This document shows positions 47,581-59,112 of a DNA stretch of 64,000 nucleotides, piece after piece; the first letter of the stretch is position 1, and each line of letters opens with the position of its first letter. The DNA comes from Blastomyces gilchristii SLH14081 (Eukaryota; Ascomycota; Eurotiomycetes; Onygenales; Ajellomycetaceae): assembly GCF_000003855.2 (NCBI RefSeq), contig NW_003101682.1:2754386-2818385 (forward strand), in the 5' to 3' direction. The notes beneath the pieces were generated by a model. That model had not been told where the DNA came from and searched no databases. It was given only the letters and a program-made list of their open reading frames with translations. Made by a program: the position numbers and the translations under genes.

Positions 47581-50189
47581 GTTCTACCAGAATCAAGCCT
47601 TAAAAAAATCTGAAAATGAACTATTTCTGAGAGAAATGACATGAAAAATGACCAGATTTAATTTAAGAACAGTGAAATGAGAGTAATTTCTCAGAATAAA
47701 CTGTGAAAGATGATCATTCTTTCAAAATCAGAATAGAACTGAGACTGAGAATTAAAATCAGTCTCATTCAGTTTATTCAGTAATTGCTTATATAATCAGA
47801 ATTTGATAATGATTATTGATAATACTCATGAAATATCTAAATACATTCTTATACAAGTTTATTCTTTACTTTCTTATAAAAACTACACTTCTCTGATATA
47901 CTGTGATCAGAGATATTAAACTATCTGATAATTTCATGTTTTATAATTATAAGTTTCTTGATTATTTCTTCTTGTAATTATTCTCACTGATAGTGATAAA
48001 TATCTCAGCTTGAGTTGAACTTTCACTTCATTCTCATCTCTGTCAATGAAATTATCAGAATATCACATGTTATCAGTACAACAGTTAAATATATACTCTT
48101 AACAATTTTTCATAACTCTAGAATTGATTTGATGTGTAAATTCATCAGATTATCTTGAAAGATAGCAGTCAAATTCAGTTTTATAAGTATATAATTTTAC
48201 CTGATTTTCAGTTGTAATCAATGTATACAAGTTCTGTTTCAAAGTTAGTATTATAGTTCTATGTAATATGAAGTATTATCAAAGATTGTTACTTACTAGA
48301 GAATTGTATTTCACTGTCTTCACATCTCAAATATCTGCTTCTTCAAATCTCTGATAGTTGACATTGTAGTAGTCTCAGAGTAATTTAATATATAAGTCTC
48401 ATTTCTTCTCTGTTCAATCTTAAGAGATGTAGATATTAACTTAATGAGAGAAATCTAGTAGAGCTGCTATAGCATAGTACTCTGTAAAAGATTATTCAGT
48501 TTTACTGTAGTAATATATCAGTTTATTTCTTACAGCAATAATAGTCTGCACTATAGTATTATTTCAGACTGAATTTCTTTTTGAGTGATTCAACTACTTC
48601 TTAAAATAAGTAAATAAACTGTTATACACTCATCAGACTGACTGCAGTATTAATATATAAGTGATTAAGACTGTCTTTATTATCTTATAAAACTGAAACA
48701 GTAAATCAATTACATATTTCAACTGAGTTCACTTTATATCAGAAAGTTTCAATATCTGAATCTTTTCTCAATCAGAGTATTACACTCAATGATTAATCAT
48801 CTGACACAATTAAAGAGCTTAAACAGTTATTTTATATATTAAACTTCATCATATTCAGTGATATAACTGATTTGTTTATTTATTGAATATTATAGAATTA
48901 TTGTTATTATTTAGAGAAGATATAAATTGTATTAATAATGTTTTGAATCTGTGATATTTAAAATATTAGTCAATCTATTCAAAATTAACAGTAGTATTAT
49001 CAAAAATCATTATTATAAAGCAATATTAAAAAGTGTTATTAAAAAATATTATCTTTTACAAAGTGAATATAAAAGTTACTTAAGTAATCACTTTCATCTC
49101 ATTCTTATTTCAAGAATCAGTCATCTTATTATTTATTATCTCAATGTTAAGATTCTTTATCAGTGTTTATATTACAAGTTAAATCACATGAGTAATGCAG
49201 AGAATATAATCTTATTTATCATTTCAGAAATACAGAGTCAATTTTTACTTTAAGCTCTTTATTATAGTGTAGTTATTCACAGTATTATCAGTTGTAATTA
49301 TAAGAAGACTGAGACTAATATCTTAATAGTTATTTTTAATCACAGTTATTAATATCTCTGCTATATAATTCTCAGTATGACTACTGATCAATGATTTAAA
49401 TTCAATTAATGTCTCTTAATAAGTTCAGTTCTTATCAATGTAATAACATATAACTTTTATAAATATAAGATTATTTATACTAGTTTATATATTCACTGTG
49501 AGAGACACTCTTTAATAATTCTTCAACTCTGATTCTAGATATTATATATTGACTTTATAATATATCTCAAGATTGAACTGAAGACAGAATCAATGTGAAA
49601 TATGAAGATTTGAATTAAATATTTGAAGAAGTGTTTGAAATTCGAAGTTTTCAGAAGATTCAGAGATATGCATATATAAAGTAATTGTTTATAAAAGTTA
49701 TCAGATGAGAGTTGTGAAATCAGAGTACTAATATATAATTATTTTTATATAATTTTCTTCAAATTAGAAAGTTAGTGTTATCAAAAATTATTATCTGATA
49801 GAGTAACTTATTAGCTCAGTAGTAATTTTCTGATTATTTTTCTTTTATTATCTGCATTCTGATGACTTCAGATATCAGAAAATTTCTTCAGAGTTATAAT
49901 TAGTTTATGATGAATATTTCTGAATAAAGTTACAGTAATTGTAGCAGAGAGATAACTCTTCAGTAATTTATAATATAATCTATTAATAATTATTTCATAG
50001 TTCATCTCAGTGTTTATGTTAAGTTTTTCATAAATTTTGTAATCTGAAATCAGATGTGAAGAATGAAGTAGTTATTTATTATAATTAAAAGAGAGTATTC
50101 TGTATTGAATTATAAATAATATACACTTTGTAATTCACAGTGATTTCTTGAAGAGTTTATAAATCTTCAATAGAAGTAAAAGAAGTGAA
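47521..50189 (-). mobile_element. Decayed hAT transposon with transposase remnant
   Basis: Two blocks on the minus strand are diagnostic of hAT transposases. Near 49470-49300 IEFKSLISSHTENYIAEIL is followed by ITTDN, the SHTGxNLA and ITxDNAxNN region with a catalytic Asp. Near 48580-48430 IIAVRNKLIYYYSKTE is followed by YYAIAALLD, the KYYxKT and YAIAxxLDP block. Bases 47521-47580 match the right end of the 506-bp MITE. Trp positions are commonly TGA. No target duplication is visible: the right terminus lost its last bases at the fusion with LINE-E, and the other end is uncertain, beyond SINE-D. Confidence 0.8.
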
Positions 50190-50190
50190 A

Positions 50191-50569
50191 GCCTCAGTGA
50201 CTGAATAGTTAATGCAGCCACCTGGTAGCACCTTGGCGTGGGAAACCAAGGCGCGTGGGTTCGAAACCCGCAGGAGATACATTAAATCCGGAACTCAAGC
50301 ACCTCAGGTTCCTAATAAATACAGAGGTGTACAAATCGCTCCAATGAATTGCTCTATGTTCCTGGGCTGGGAAGTTATTATCGCATGTATCTAATTGTCA
50401 CTCCTTTGTATTTTCCTATGTTCTTGTTATCTTGGCATGGTCTCAACACCTGTATTTCCTCCTGTATAATCAACACTTGACCTGTATTTAACATCACACA
50501 AGGACTCATCATAAGCTCCGCTTGCATATGAGTATAATAAAAGAATAATAATAATAATATAATAAAAAA
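50191..50569 (+). mobile_element. SINE-D: tRNA-derived SINE
   Basis: Plus-strand copy with A box tgactgaatag, B box GGTTCGAAACC and an (AAT)n tail ending in an A-rich run. Flanks agtaaaagaagtgaa (about 50175-50189) and agtgaaagaagtgaa (50570-50584) differ at one position. CG sites are well kept (aaggcgcgtgggttcgaaac), in contrast to the surrounding hAT sequence, so this is a younger insertion or one too short to be attacked efficiently. Confidence 0.88.
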
Positions 50570-50584
50570 AGTGAAAGAAGTGAA

Positions 50585-51049
50585 TTTAGAAGATATGATA
50601 ATAATTTAAGAAAGATAATAATTTATTTTCAATAACTGATCACTGATGTATATAAGAAGAATTATTATAAGAGAAAATAATCTTCTTTCTTAGCTTAGTT
50701 ATAATTTTAGTACTAACTCAGATTGAATATCATCAATGTATAAAAGTAAATAAATAATCTTGATTAATTTCTATCATATTTCTTGAAATATATTAATATT
50801 GTGAAAGAAAGTGTTATTAAATTATATTATCAGATAATATTATTAAAAATATATTAATATTATAAATATTAATATTGAAAAAATGTTAATACTTATATAT
50901 TATAGTGATTTGTGAATCATGATAGTTAAATATATATATATATATATTATTTCTAACATTGATTACAACTTGTATAATAATTTTTAAAAACTTAAAATTA
51001 ATTTCAATTATTAATAATTATGAACTTATAACTAATTAATATAAAAAGA
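50585..51049. other. Very AT-rich sequence, no gene seen
   Basis: Contains (ta)n around 50932-50949 and direct ATTAAT-type motifs. It may hold the promoter-side end of the hAT element, but I could not identify the expected terminal repeat. Confidence 0.4.
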
Positions 51050-51880
51050 AAAAAACTTTTTCTACTTATTATCTTTCTTCTCTTTCTTATTCTTCTTATT
51101 ATTTTTTATAATTCACTTCTTATTCTTATTCTTCTTCTTCTTCTTCTTATCTGAGATAATAATCATCTTAAAATCTCTTTTTACTATCTTTTTAGAGAAG
51201 AGTTTTCACTGCTCTTCTTCAGTTAGATTAATCTGTATCTCAAAATCCTGTATTTTCTGATTTACTGTCTCAGGTTTTATCTCAGTAATAAGTAGATTGA
51301 TATACTTAGAAAGCAGAGCTGTCTTCTTAATATTCTGAATCATGAAGTGCATTTAATATCTGAATAAGATCTTAATTCTCTTCTTCTCTATCAGCTTCTG
51401 CTAATCAATTAGAGAATAGAAGTATTATTAAAAATTATTATCTCTTAATAAATAAAAAACTTATCAGTTTTAACTTCTTTATCTCTCACTTTAATACTCT
51501 TTTAATCTTCTTCTACTATTACTTATTTATAGTAATACTCTTCTTCTATATCTCTCTCTTTATCTTAATCTTAAATTATTCTCAGAACTTCTTCTAGTCT
51601 TATTACTACTATATAAAACTCTTTACTATCTTCTTTTTTATTCTCTCATATGTGATGTCATCTGTATTATTTCTATACTTAGTTCAGTCTAAATTCATCA
51701 GAAGTGTTACTTAAAATTATTATTATTCTACTTTCTTACAGAGTCTCTTCAAGATATTATAACATGTTTTATAATCTATTTCTTCTTACTTAAACATCTT
51801 CTTCTTCTCTCTCTTCAATCTGTGATAGCACTCACACATCTTAATAGTTCACAGAACTGCAGAATATTTGAAGAGAAATA
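51050..51880 (-). pseudogene. Unidentified decayed reading frame with Lys-rich C-terminus
   Basis: On the minus strand, one frame from about 51850 leftward can be followed with stops that fall mainly at TAA, TAG or TGA codons one C-to-T or G-to-A step from Gln or Trp. Readable stretches include KKTALLSKYINLLITEIKPE (about 51330-51270) and a tail with KKKKKKNKNKK ending near 51055. I do not recognise the family; a charged C-terminus occurs in some DNA transposases, but no catalytic motif is visible. It could also be a host-gene relic. Confidence 0.35.
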
Positions 51881-52310
51881 ACATGATTGATTTCAGTGAG
51901 TATTGAAGAGAGATAAAGACAGAAGAGATAGTTAGAAATAATATAATAATAATAATGACTATAAAATAGCAGTTGAGCTGATTATGAATAACTTAGTGAA
52001 TTTAACAGATATTAAAGTTTAAAATTATTAATTTAAAAATTATTTCATATAGTTTTAAAGTAAATATAAAGTTATAAAATTAATTGAGTTATATAAAAGA
52101 TATTATTTTTTCAGAAAATAAAACTATTTCTTCTTAAACTCTCTAAAAAAAATATTATATTATAAGTATATATAAACTTTTGAATTAATTCAGAATTTGG
52201 CAGAACTTAGCAGAACTTAGTGTAAGTCTACAGAAGTTTAGTTATCTACATTATTTTAAAATTATTGAGAAGAGAGAGTGAGTATGTTGAGATAAAGTGA
52301 GAGGGTTTTC
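51881..52310. other. AT-rich edge of the isochore
   Basis: No gene seen. A short direct repeat, cagaacttag, occurs twice near 52201-52220. The composition changes within a few tens of bases around 52300-52330 (aaattgcgggccgacctcac). Confidence 0.6.
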
Positions 52311-52486
52311 TTTGTCTGAAATTGCGGGCCGACCTCACAGGAAAGCGGGAAACCGGATCCGACCCACGTTGGCGGGTTTTTCCTATCATTGATCAAGAAA
52401 GTCGGCCAAGCTCACCGTGGCCGGTCTTTGTTCTTTTTGCGTGCGAACAGCTGCCCTAAAGCCGATGATCACATCAAACGAAGGAT

Positions 52487-52514
52487 CCCCCCCCCCCCCC
52501 CCCCCAAAAAAAAA
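52487..52514 (+). repeat. Homopolymer tract C19-A9
   Basis: Nineteen C followed by nine A, directly read. Likely length-unstable and prone to sequencing error. Confidence 0.95.
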
Positions 52515-54920
52515 GTCTGCCAAGTACGAGTTGAGGGATGTCAAGATTATTGAGCACGCGCAGAGAGGGGCTTTGAAAACACAGAATCTTGCTCATTCCT
52601 GCCTGCCAATCGGTCGACTAACTACATCTCATATTCCCTCCCATATTATCCTAGCGGTATCGCGAAAACATTTGGTTTGGGTGGTGGGCCTGGCGATGAC
52701 ATAATGCTATCTTTTGGAGCCTCAGGGAAAATATAGCGGGGGCCAATCACAGACAAAGGAGCCCCTCGTTCCCAAGCTGGGACGAATGGGTAAGTGCCTT
52801 CTGGAAAAGTGCGGTGGAACTCTCTCTGCTAGTTAACTTACGGAGTAACTACTTTAGTAAAGAATGACTTACATAAAACTTACCGATTAAAAATGGAGCC
52901 AAACAAGTGGGTGCGGTGCAGTCATATGACCAGCAAGATTTTTGCTTGCCGGGCTGGGATAAAACTCCCCTAGAAAAAGGGAAAAATGAAAAGAATGGAA
53001 AGTGAAAATGGCGAAAAAAGTCCTAGCCAAACAGAGGGATGCTGAATCGTAGACCGGGTACAAAGACAAATATGGCGTCCATTTATTAAGGGAGCGAGTG
53101 GACCCATAACTACTAAGCGTATGACTCCAATGCTTCCGAAGTTCGTTAACTATTAACTACGCAGTAGATAACTACCGCCGTACCCCGAACTACTCGTGAT
53201 CGGTGAGAAATCGACAAGGAAGGGACATAAAACGGACCAGGCCCCGGAACTAACACCAGGAGGAGGCGACAGGGGGAACCCTCCTAACACCCCACCTCTG
53301 CGCAACTGAAGGAAGCTCATTTCCTCTTGCCTGAGTCCCCGTTGTTACCTCTAAGTAACTATCCATGTCATTTATGGTAGTTATATATTCAATGATTTTT
53401 CACGATTTTGGTGTGTCTAATTTTAGGCCTCTCAATCCCGTTTTTTATCCCGGGGAAATCTATAATAGATAGGAGGAGGATATCGGCAAGGAAATGGGCA
53501 AGTTGGGTGTGTGCACTCCCTCTCCAGTCCCTCGAACAATTGCCTGTAAATTCATCGTAGGCACGTAGAAGCTAGCACAGGGCGCGAGGCCACACAAGGG
53601 ACGAAAGGTACTGCCCCTTTGAGTTAGCAAGAGGAATGGATCCGTCGTAGTTGAGAGCACTCTGTACTCCGTACAGAGTAGGAGAATAATGAGAGAGAAT
53701 GTCAGCCTAGAGATGAGCCGAGCAAAAAAACACCCACCAACCATATCTCTCCATACCGGCGTAATACCAACTGATGGTATGGTATAGTTCATGCAGCGCT
53801 GTCATTTAGCTTGTTTGTTTCCACCGCCCACTTTGCCAGTCCAGTCATTAAATTAATTAATAATGGACAGGACAGTCCGGTATTCGGTCTGTAAGCCCAT
53901 CCTCCGATTCCGATTCTTCTGCAGGTTCTCGTGGCTTGTACGCTGAGAGCAAAGATCGTGTTTTGTGTGGGTGAGTGTGTTGCGCCCAGGAATGCCCAGT
54001 CCCCAGCGCCTGGATTAGGAAGAGCGCTGATCGCCAGCAGCCGAATCCAAACCCAACCACCAACCACCACCACTCCCACTCCCATTCCCTCCCATCCATC
54101 ATCCATCATTGCCATAACCACGGCACCCAGCGCCCAACTACGCTGCCAGCACCACCACAACGTCCAGCGCTCTCTGTCTATTGCGATTGGTGGTTTTCCC
54201 AAGGCATAACTGCGCTGCTCGCTCACCCCATGAGCTCCGGTGCCCGTAGTGTGTGGTGTGTGCCCAGGGTGTTTTGGAATATCTGTATCTTTTTTCCCTC
54301 CCCTTGCGACCTCCATACCCTTTTACTACCTAGTAACTAATCGTTACAACTCCCGCCCCCTTCCAATCATCCATCTACACCTATCTCAAATCCTCCCTTC
54401 TTCTGTATTCTTGACAGTTGTCTGCTTACCGCCTCTCCGGCACCCATACTGCACTTTTGCTCGAGGATGCGCAACCTGGTTGGTCGGCAATTGCGGTAAC
54501 ATTGATGAAGGTTAGTTCGATGATAACTTTTTTACGACTTTTCCCCCTTTTCCCCATCTTCCTTCTGGCTTGTTAGGAGAGTCTTCAATATTTGCCTTGT
54601 GGTTTGGCTCGGTTTCCTGTTGCTTCTCGCCTGTTACCACCATAACTACAGCCTGAAGTCCCTTAGATACATCCTACATGCTCCTCGTGGAGACGCTAAT
54701 GATGAATGGAATGTTGACCATCAGCAGGCTCAGTAACCACATACATTGGAGGTTCCCAGGCCTAGAGAGAAGACTCCTTCGAATTGGTTTGGTGGCCAAG
54801 CACTTGACCTCTACCTTCTCCCCACCACAACGAAGACCTGCCGTCAACTCGACCGATGTGCCACGATTCGGTTCGTCCCTCGAAAAATTTCCTCGTCTAT
54901 CGTGAATAAGGAGCCATTGG

Positions 54921-54924
<4 letters not shown>

Positions 54925-54965
<41 letters not shown>
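54925..54965 (+). repeat. Poly(T) tract of 41 bases
   Basis: Directly read, lying 233 bp upstream of the RasGAP start codon, in the promoter or 5' UTR. Long T tracts can exclude nucleosomes, but this could also be the A-tail of an antisense retroposed copy or a length-unstable tract. Confidence 0.95.
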
Positions 54966-54966
<1 letters not shown>

Positions 54967-55197
54967 GTTTGCCCTATTGCCCGTTATGATTTATAATTAC
55001 CGTGTATTGACGTTTGCGTGACCTGCACACCTGGTAGTAGAGATTCTGTGTGCCTTGACCGATCGTCTGTACACCATTCCCACGGCAGCCCATCATTTCT
55101 CCTCCTCCCCCAACCCCGCCCACCGACTCGTGTATGCCTTCTCATCCCCGATAGATCTGTGCGGACCGCCGGTGTGTAGTTGAGGAACACAGGAAAT

Positions 55198-58100
55198 ATG
55201 GAGTCAGAGCGCCGCAATGGGTTTAAGCGGAACTCTGCCCGCCAGGAGAGCCACAGCCGTCCGGTGGAACGAAGACCCAGTAAAAAATCCACTTCCAAGG
55301 ACCGTCACGGGATTGTGTATCCTGACAGTTTTCAAGACACTACAACCCGAGCGGAAACCCCCGATTCTCCGCTGGACCAAACGAATCAGTCCCCCGTATC
55401 CGATGCAGAGTACATCCCACCAAGCACCACCGTCTCGCCACGCACAACCATTCGCAGCAAACCTTCTGAAGCGAAACGTGAGTTTACACCGTTCTATTCT
55501 ACCGGCGAAGAAGATGAAGTCCCATCCGAGCAAAGGAGTCGAAGATTACGGTCGCAGACCACGACTCTAGAAGATCAGAGAAGTGAGGTCTCCCCCAATT
55601 TCCTCTCAAGAACACGAACTAGATTAGGCTCCCTCAATACTACTTCTCCTGCAAGTACCAAGTCCCCAGAGGATTCGATAGGGTCCATTGGTTATCCTTC
55701 AATTATCCAGTCACCCACCCAGCGGCAGCAGAAATTGATTAAGGCACCACCGGGAGGACAATCGTTGGTGTCGAATTCTTCTCGCATTGATGCCGCCCTG
55801 GGGTCACCGTTGCTAAACACAGATTCTTCAAAGATCCTCCAATTGATGAAAACAACTTGCGGTCGAATGCACGGGATACTGTATTTCCGTACCTCTGCTA
55901 CTGCTGCTTGGACTTCGGGCTACTGCGCTATCAATGTCGCTACTGGAAGCTTGATTTATCAGGCCAAGGGTGAACCAGCGCTTGCGAAGACATTGATACC
56001 GGATCTCCGCGGTTGCCATGTTAGGACACTATATGACTCAGAAATCCAGAGCTCATATCTTTCTGTCTCAACACACTCTTCTTCTCTGGGCATTCAACTA
56101 CGGCCCCATGTCAACGAGACCTTCGATTCGTGGCTAGCAGCACTGCTCTGCTGGCAACCCATACGTCCAAAGGGGGTACGCGATAAGATGACCAAACCGC
56201 AAAGCGTGACAATCGGCGAACGGCGTTTCACGGACCGTCGAAGGAACTCTGAGAGTACAGTGCAAAAGGATGCTGCAATTATTAAAGTTGGAAAAATGAT
56301 GCTCTGGGATAAACCTAGCGCCGCTGGTGTGCATCTCCCCACGTCTGCAGCGAGAGTATCAGCGTTCAAGCAGCAGAGAGCGTTATCGCCTTCATGGCGA
56401 AGGGTGAGCTGCTCTTTACAAGAAAACGGCCATGTCAAGATCTTTCCAGAGTCGGATATCACTCCTATACATTTTATCCAGCTATTCCAGCTCTCTCGAT
56501 GTGCTATTCAGCAATTAGACCCTTCCGTTCTCGAAGACGAGTTCTGCATTGCTATCTACCCACAGTACACCGCCCATTCCGGTACAGAAGTCACCACACG
56601 ACCGATATACCTGTCTTTCGAGTCTCGAATTCTCTTTGAAGTTTGGTTTGTATTATTTCGAGCCTTTACTATTCCAGAATTATATGGCCCCGAGCAGTTC
56701 CCAGCAAACGAAGACCCTCGAAGTCAAGCCTCACCCACATCCCATCCAGCTATTTTAACTGACATGTTCCGCATTGAACGACTGTTATCAGTGAGAGTGA
56801 TCGAGGCGAAGATGACCGCACCTCTTAAAGACGACAGTGATACTCCGAAAAATAAAAAAATCATCAAAACCCAAGCAACAACAGGAAAAACTCAGCAGAA
56901 TAATCGGGCTGCTGGAGAGTATTATGCTGAGGTATTACTGGATGGGGAGATAAGGGCAAAAACCGCCATCAAGACTGCCACATCAACGCCGTTTTGGAGA
57001 GAAGACTTCAGCTTCCACGATCTGCCACCTGTGCTATCCAGCGCATCAGTTATCGTAAAGTCGCTTACCCCTACGCAAAAGGAGTGGACGCTTGTAACCC
57101 ATGGACCTTATTCGCTCAATCAAGACGAAGCCAGTCCAATGACTGTTGGAGATGTCGAGGTTGCTTCACATGACGTAACGTACGGTAAAATCGACTTGCG
57201 CTTGGATGAACTAGATGCGTCAGGTGTAGAGAAGTGGTGGCCTATACTTGATGACAGTGAGCAGCAGGTTGGAGAAATGCTGATGAAGGTTCAGCTCGAG
57301 GAAACCGTCGTCCTGATGTCTCAAGACTATGCGGCGATGTCCGAACTACTACATTCCTTCCCTAACGGCCTTACTATACAGCTTGCACAGGTTATACCCG
57401 CGGAGCTACGACCGCTATCAGAAACCCTATTGGACATATTCCAAGTGTCAGGCCAAGCTGGTGAGTGGATCATGGCATTAGTCGAGGATGAAATTGATGG
57501 TATTCATAAGGAGTCCTCGGCTAGCCGGCTAAGATACACTAGCCGAATCCACTCAAACGACTCCTATGAATCCGGACAGGAAAGGGAAGTCCTAGTGCGT
57601 GATCTAGGCAGATCGGCCACTGTCGAGGCAAACTTGCTTTTCAGAGGCAACTCACTTTTAACAAAAGCGTTGGATTTACATATGCGCCGGTTAGGGCAGG
57701 AATATCTGGAAGAAACAATAGGCTCAAAGCTTAGAGATATCGATGAGAGCGATCCGGACTGTGAAATTGATCCCAACCGAGTACAGCGACCGGAGGATCT
57801 AGAACGGAACTGGAGGAATCTAATCATTCTTACCAGCAGTGTGTGGACGTCAATTGCTAGCTCCCCGTCGCGATGTCCGGCGGAGCTGAGACACATCTTC
57901 CGACATATCAGAGCTTGCGCAGAAGACCGTTACGGTGACTTCCTTCGGACAGTTACCTATAGTAGCGTTTCCGGCTTCCTTTTCCTACGCTTCTTTTGCC
58001 CGGCGATTTTAAACCCTAAATTATTCGGACTACTCAAAGGTTTGTAATAGCGACCGTTCTCTCAAAAAAAAGCTCCTCCAAATGTTTCAACCACTAAAAT

Positions 58101-59112
58101 ATTATTCTTAGAACACCCTCGCCCGCGTGCTCAGCGTACTCTCACTCTCATCGCCAAGGCATTGCAGGGATTAGCAAACATGACGACCTTTGGCAATAAG
58201 GAGCCTTGGATGGAACCAATGAACAAGTTTCTTATATCTCATCGCGTAGAGTTCAAAGACTTTGTAGATTCGATCTGCTCTATACCAGCTGAGCGTCCGG
58301 CTCAGATTGTCAATCCCTCCTATGCCACACCAATTCAGATCCTAGGCCGTTTACCTCCCACGTCGCGTGAGGGCTTCCCTAGTTTGCCATTCCTTATCGA
58401 TCATGCCAGAAGCTTTGCCTTGTTGGTGAGATTATGGCTCGATTTAGTGCCAGCTAATTTCAGCGAGCTTCCAGAAGTCGATACAAACCTCGTCAAATTC
58501 CATGAACTGTGCTTCGCGCTCCAACAACGCACCAAGGATTGCTTAAATAGGGCAGAACAGGCAGAGCGGCCAAGCGGCAATCTGGAATTGAAATGGGAGG
58601 AGTTGGTTGAGCAGATGGAGAAATCCGCAACGTTCTATGAGGATAGTTCTAGCAAGGCAAACACACCCAGCGTGGAAACAATAGTCGGCGGCCCGGGTTC
58701 TGCCTTTGCTAGCAGTAACCGGAATTCGATGGGCTACTTTTCGCGGCCTCCCTTCCCACACCGATCGACGGATGTCAGCATAGGCGATGAAGGTGACGAT
58801 GATACCCCTTCGAGTTCCGCATCAGCTACAGGTGAACATGGACGGCTTCCCTTCTCGTCGTCCCAGCAGAAATACGAGCCCCGCGAGAGTGCGGATAGTT
58901 CGAAAAACTCTTCCACTTATTCACTCGAGTATTCGGATACGACCAAGGGGAGACAAGCTAGTGTATCGAGGGATACGACGAGTAAATATCGGCTTTTCGA
59001 AACTTTCTCCCGACGCAGTAAGGGTAAGGATAAGGATGGGTCTAGCTCTGGGGGCTTGGGATCCCGGTCGAGAGAACCAGGAGGGGAGGTTGGATCACGA
59101 AATGAATTCTGA
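55198..59112 (+). CDS. BUD2: RasGAP protein, BUD2/CLA2 type (two exons)
   Basis: Exons 55198-58039 and 58112-59112 give 1280 residues; the yeast Bud2 protein is about 1100. Proteins of this family stimulate GTP hydrolysis by the Rap/Ras-like GTPase Rsr1/Bud1 and steer polarised growth at the cortex. Visible order: Ser/Thr/Pro-rich disordered N-terminus (residues 1-215), PH-like region (about 220-325, with [10 protein letters not shown]), C2-like region (about 525-690, with [10 protein letters not shown]), then RasGAP (about 710-1080). The arginine finger is R816 in LFRGNS, and the [12 protein letters not shown] signature spans 929-940. The tail from about 1130 is Ser-rich and probably disordered. 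The ATG at 55198 is the first Met in frame after a non-ATG stretch. It faces the downstream methyltransferase gene in the same direction. No damage is seen. Confidence 0.9.
58040..58111 (+). other. Spliceosomal intron in the RasGAP domain
   Basis: 72 bp, phase 1: donor GTTTGT after CTCAAAG, branch-like CACTAAAAT at about 58092, acceptor TTAG before AACACCC. Removing it joins [11 protein letters not shown] to [11 protein letters not shown], restoring the conserved core of the RasGAP fold; unspliced, the frame stops at 58047. Confidence 0.92.

Larger units (their letters stand above)
1..52310. other. AT-rich, RIP-degraded transposon isochore
   Basis: The sequence is dominated by A and T, with CG very rare and CC/GG sparse, while CA, TG, TC and GA stay common. 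Open reading frames are short and most cut across transposon remnants. The bias ends abruptly near 52310. Nearly all of it can be assigned to Gypsy, copia, LINE, SINE and hAT copies by cross-comparison inside the window. Repeat-induced point mutation or a related C-to-T process is the obvious cause; that step is inference from known fungal biology. Confidence 0.93.
52311..55197. other. Normal-GC intergenic and upstream region of the RasGAP gene
   Basis: No convincing protein-coding gene. Open frames such as 52417-52704 (+) and 53789-54316 (-) are low-complexity or proline/tryptophan-rich translations of skewed DNA and lack known domains. The last kilobase is pyrimidine-rich on the plus strand, typical of a fungal promoter and 5' UTR. 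A possible 5'-UTR intron (donor gttagt near 54511, acceptor near 54652) can be drawn but not confirmed. Confidence 0.5.

Noticed and set aside
48951..49253. 100-codon open frame on the plus strand
   Set aside because: It lies antisense to the hAT transposase remnant, is Ile/Lys/Asn-rich as expected from AT-rich DNA, and has no recognisable motif.
51685..51705. ttcagtcta as the left terminal repeat of the hAT element
   Set aside because: Only about 8 bases match the MITE end and the adjacent sequence does not match, so it was not used to set the hAT boundary.
52417..52704. 95-codon open frame spanning the C19-A9 tract
   Set aside because: The frame depends on the exact homopolymer length and has no recognisable domain.
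53789..54316. 175-codon open frame on the minus strand, and overlapping frames at 53931-54340
   Set aside because: Overlapping open frames on both strands, Gly/Trp/Val- or Pro/His-rich from skewed DNA, without domains. More likely promoter and 5' UTR of the RasGAP gene.
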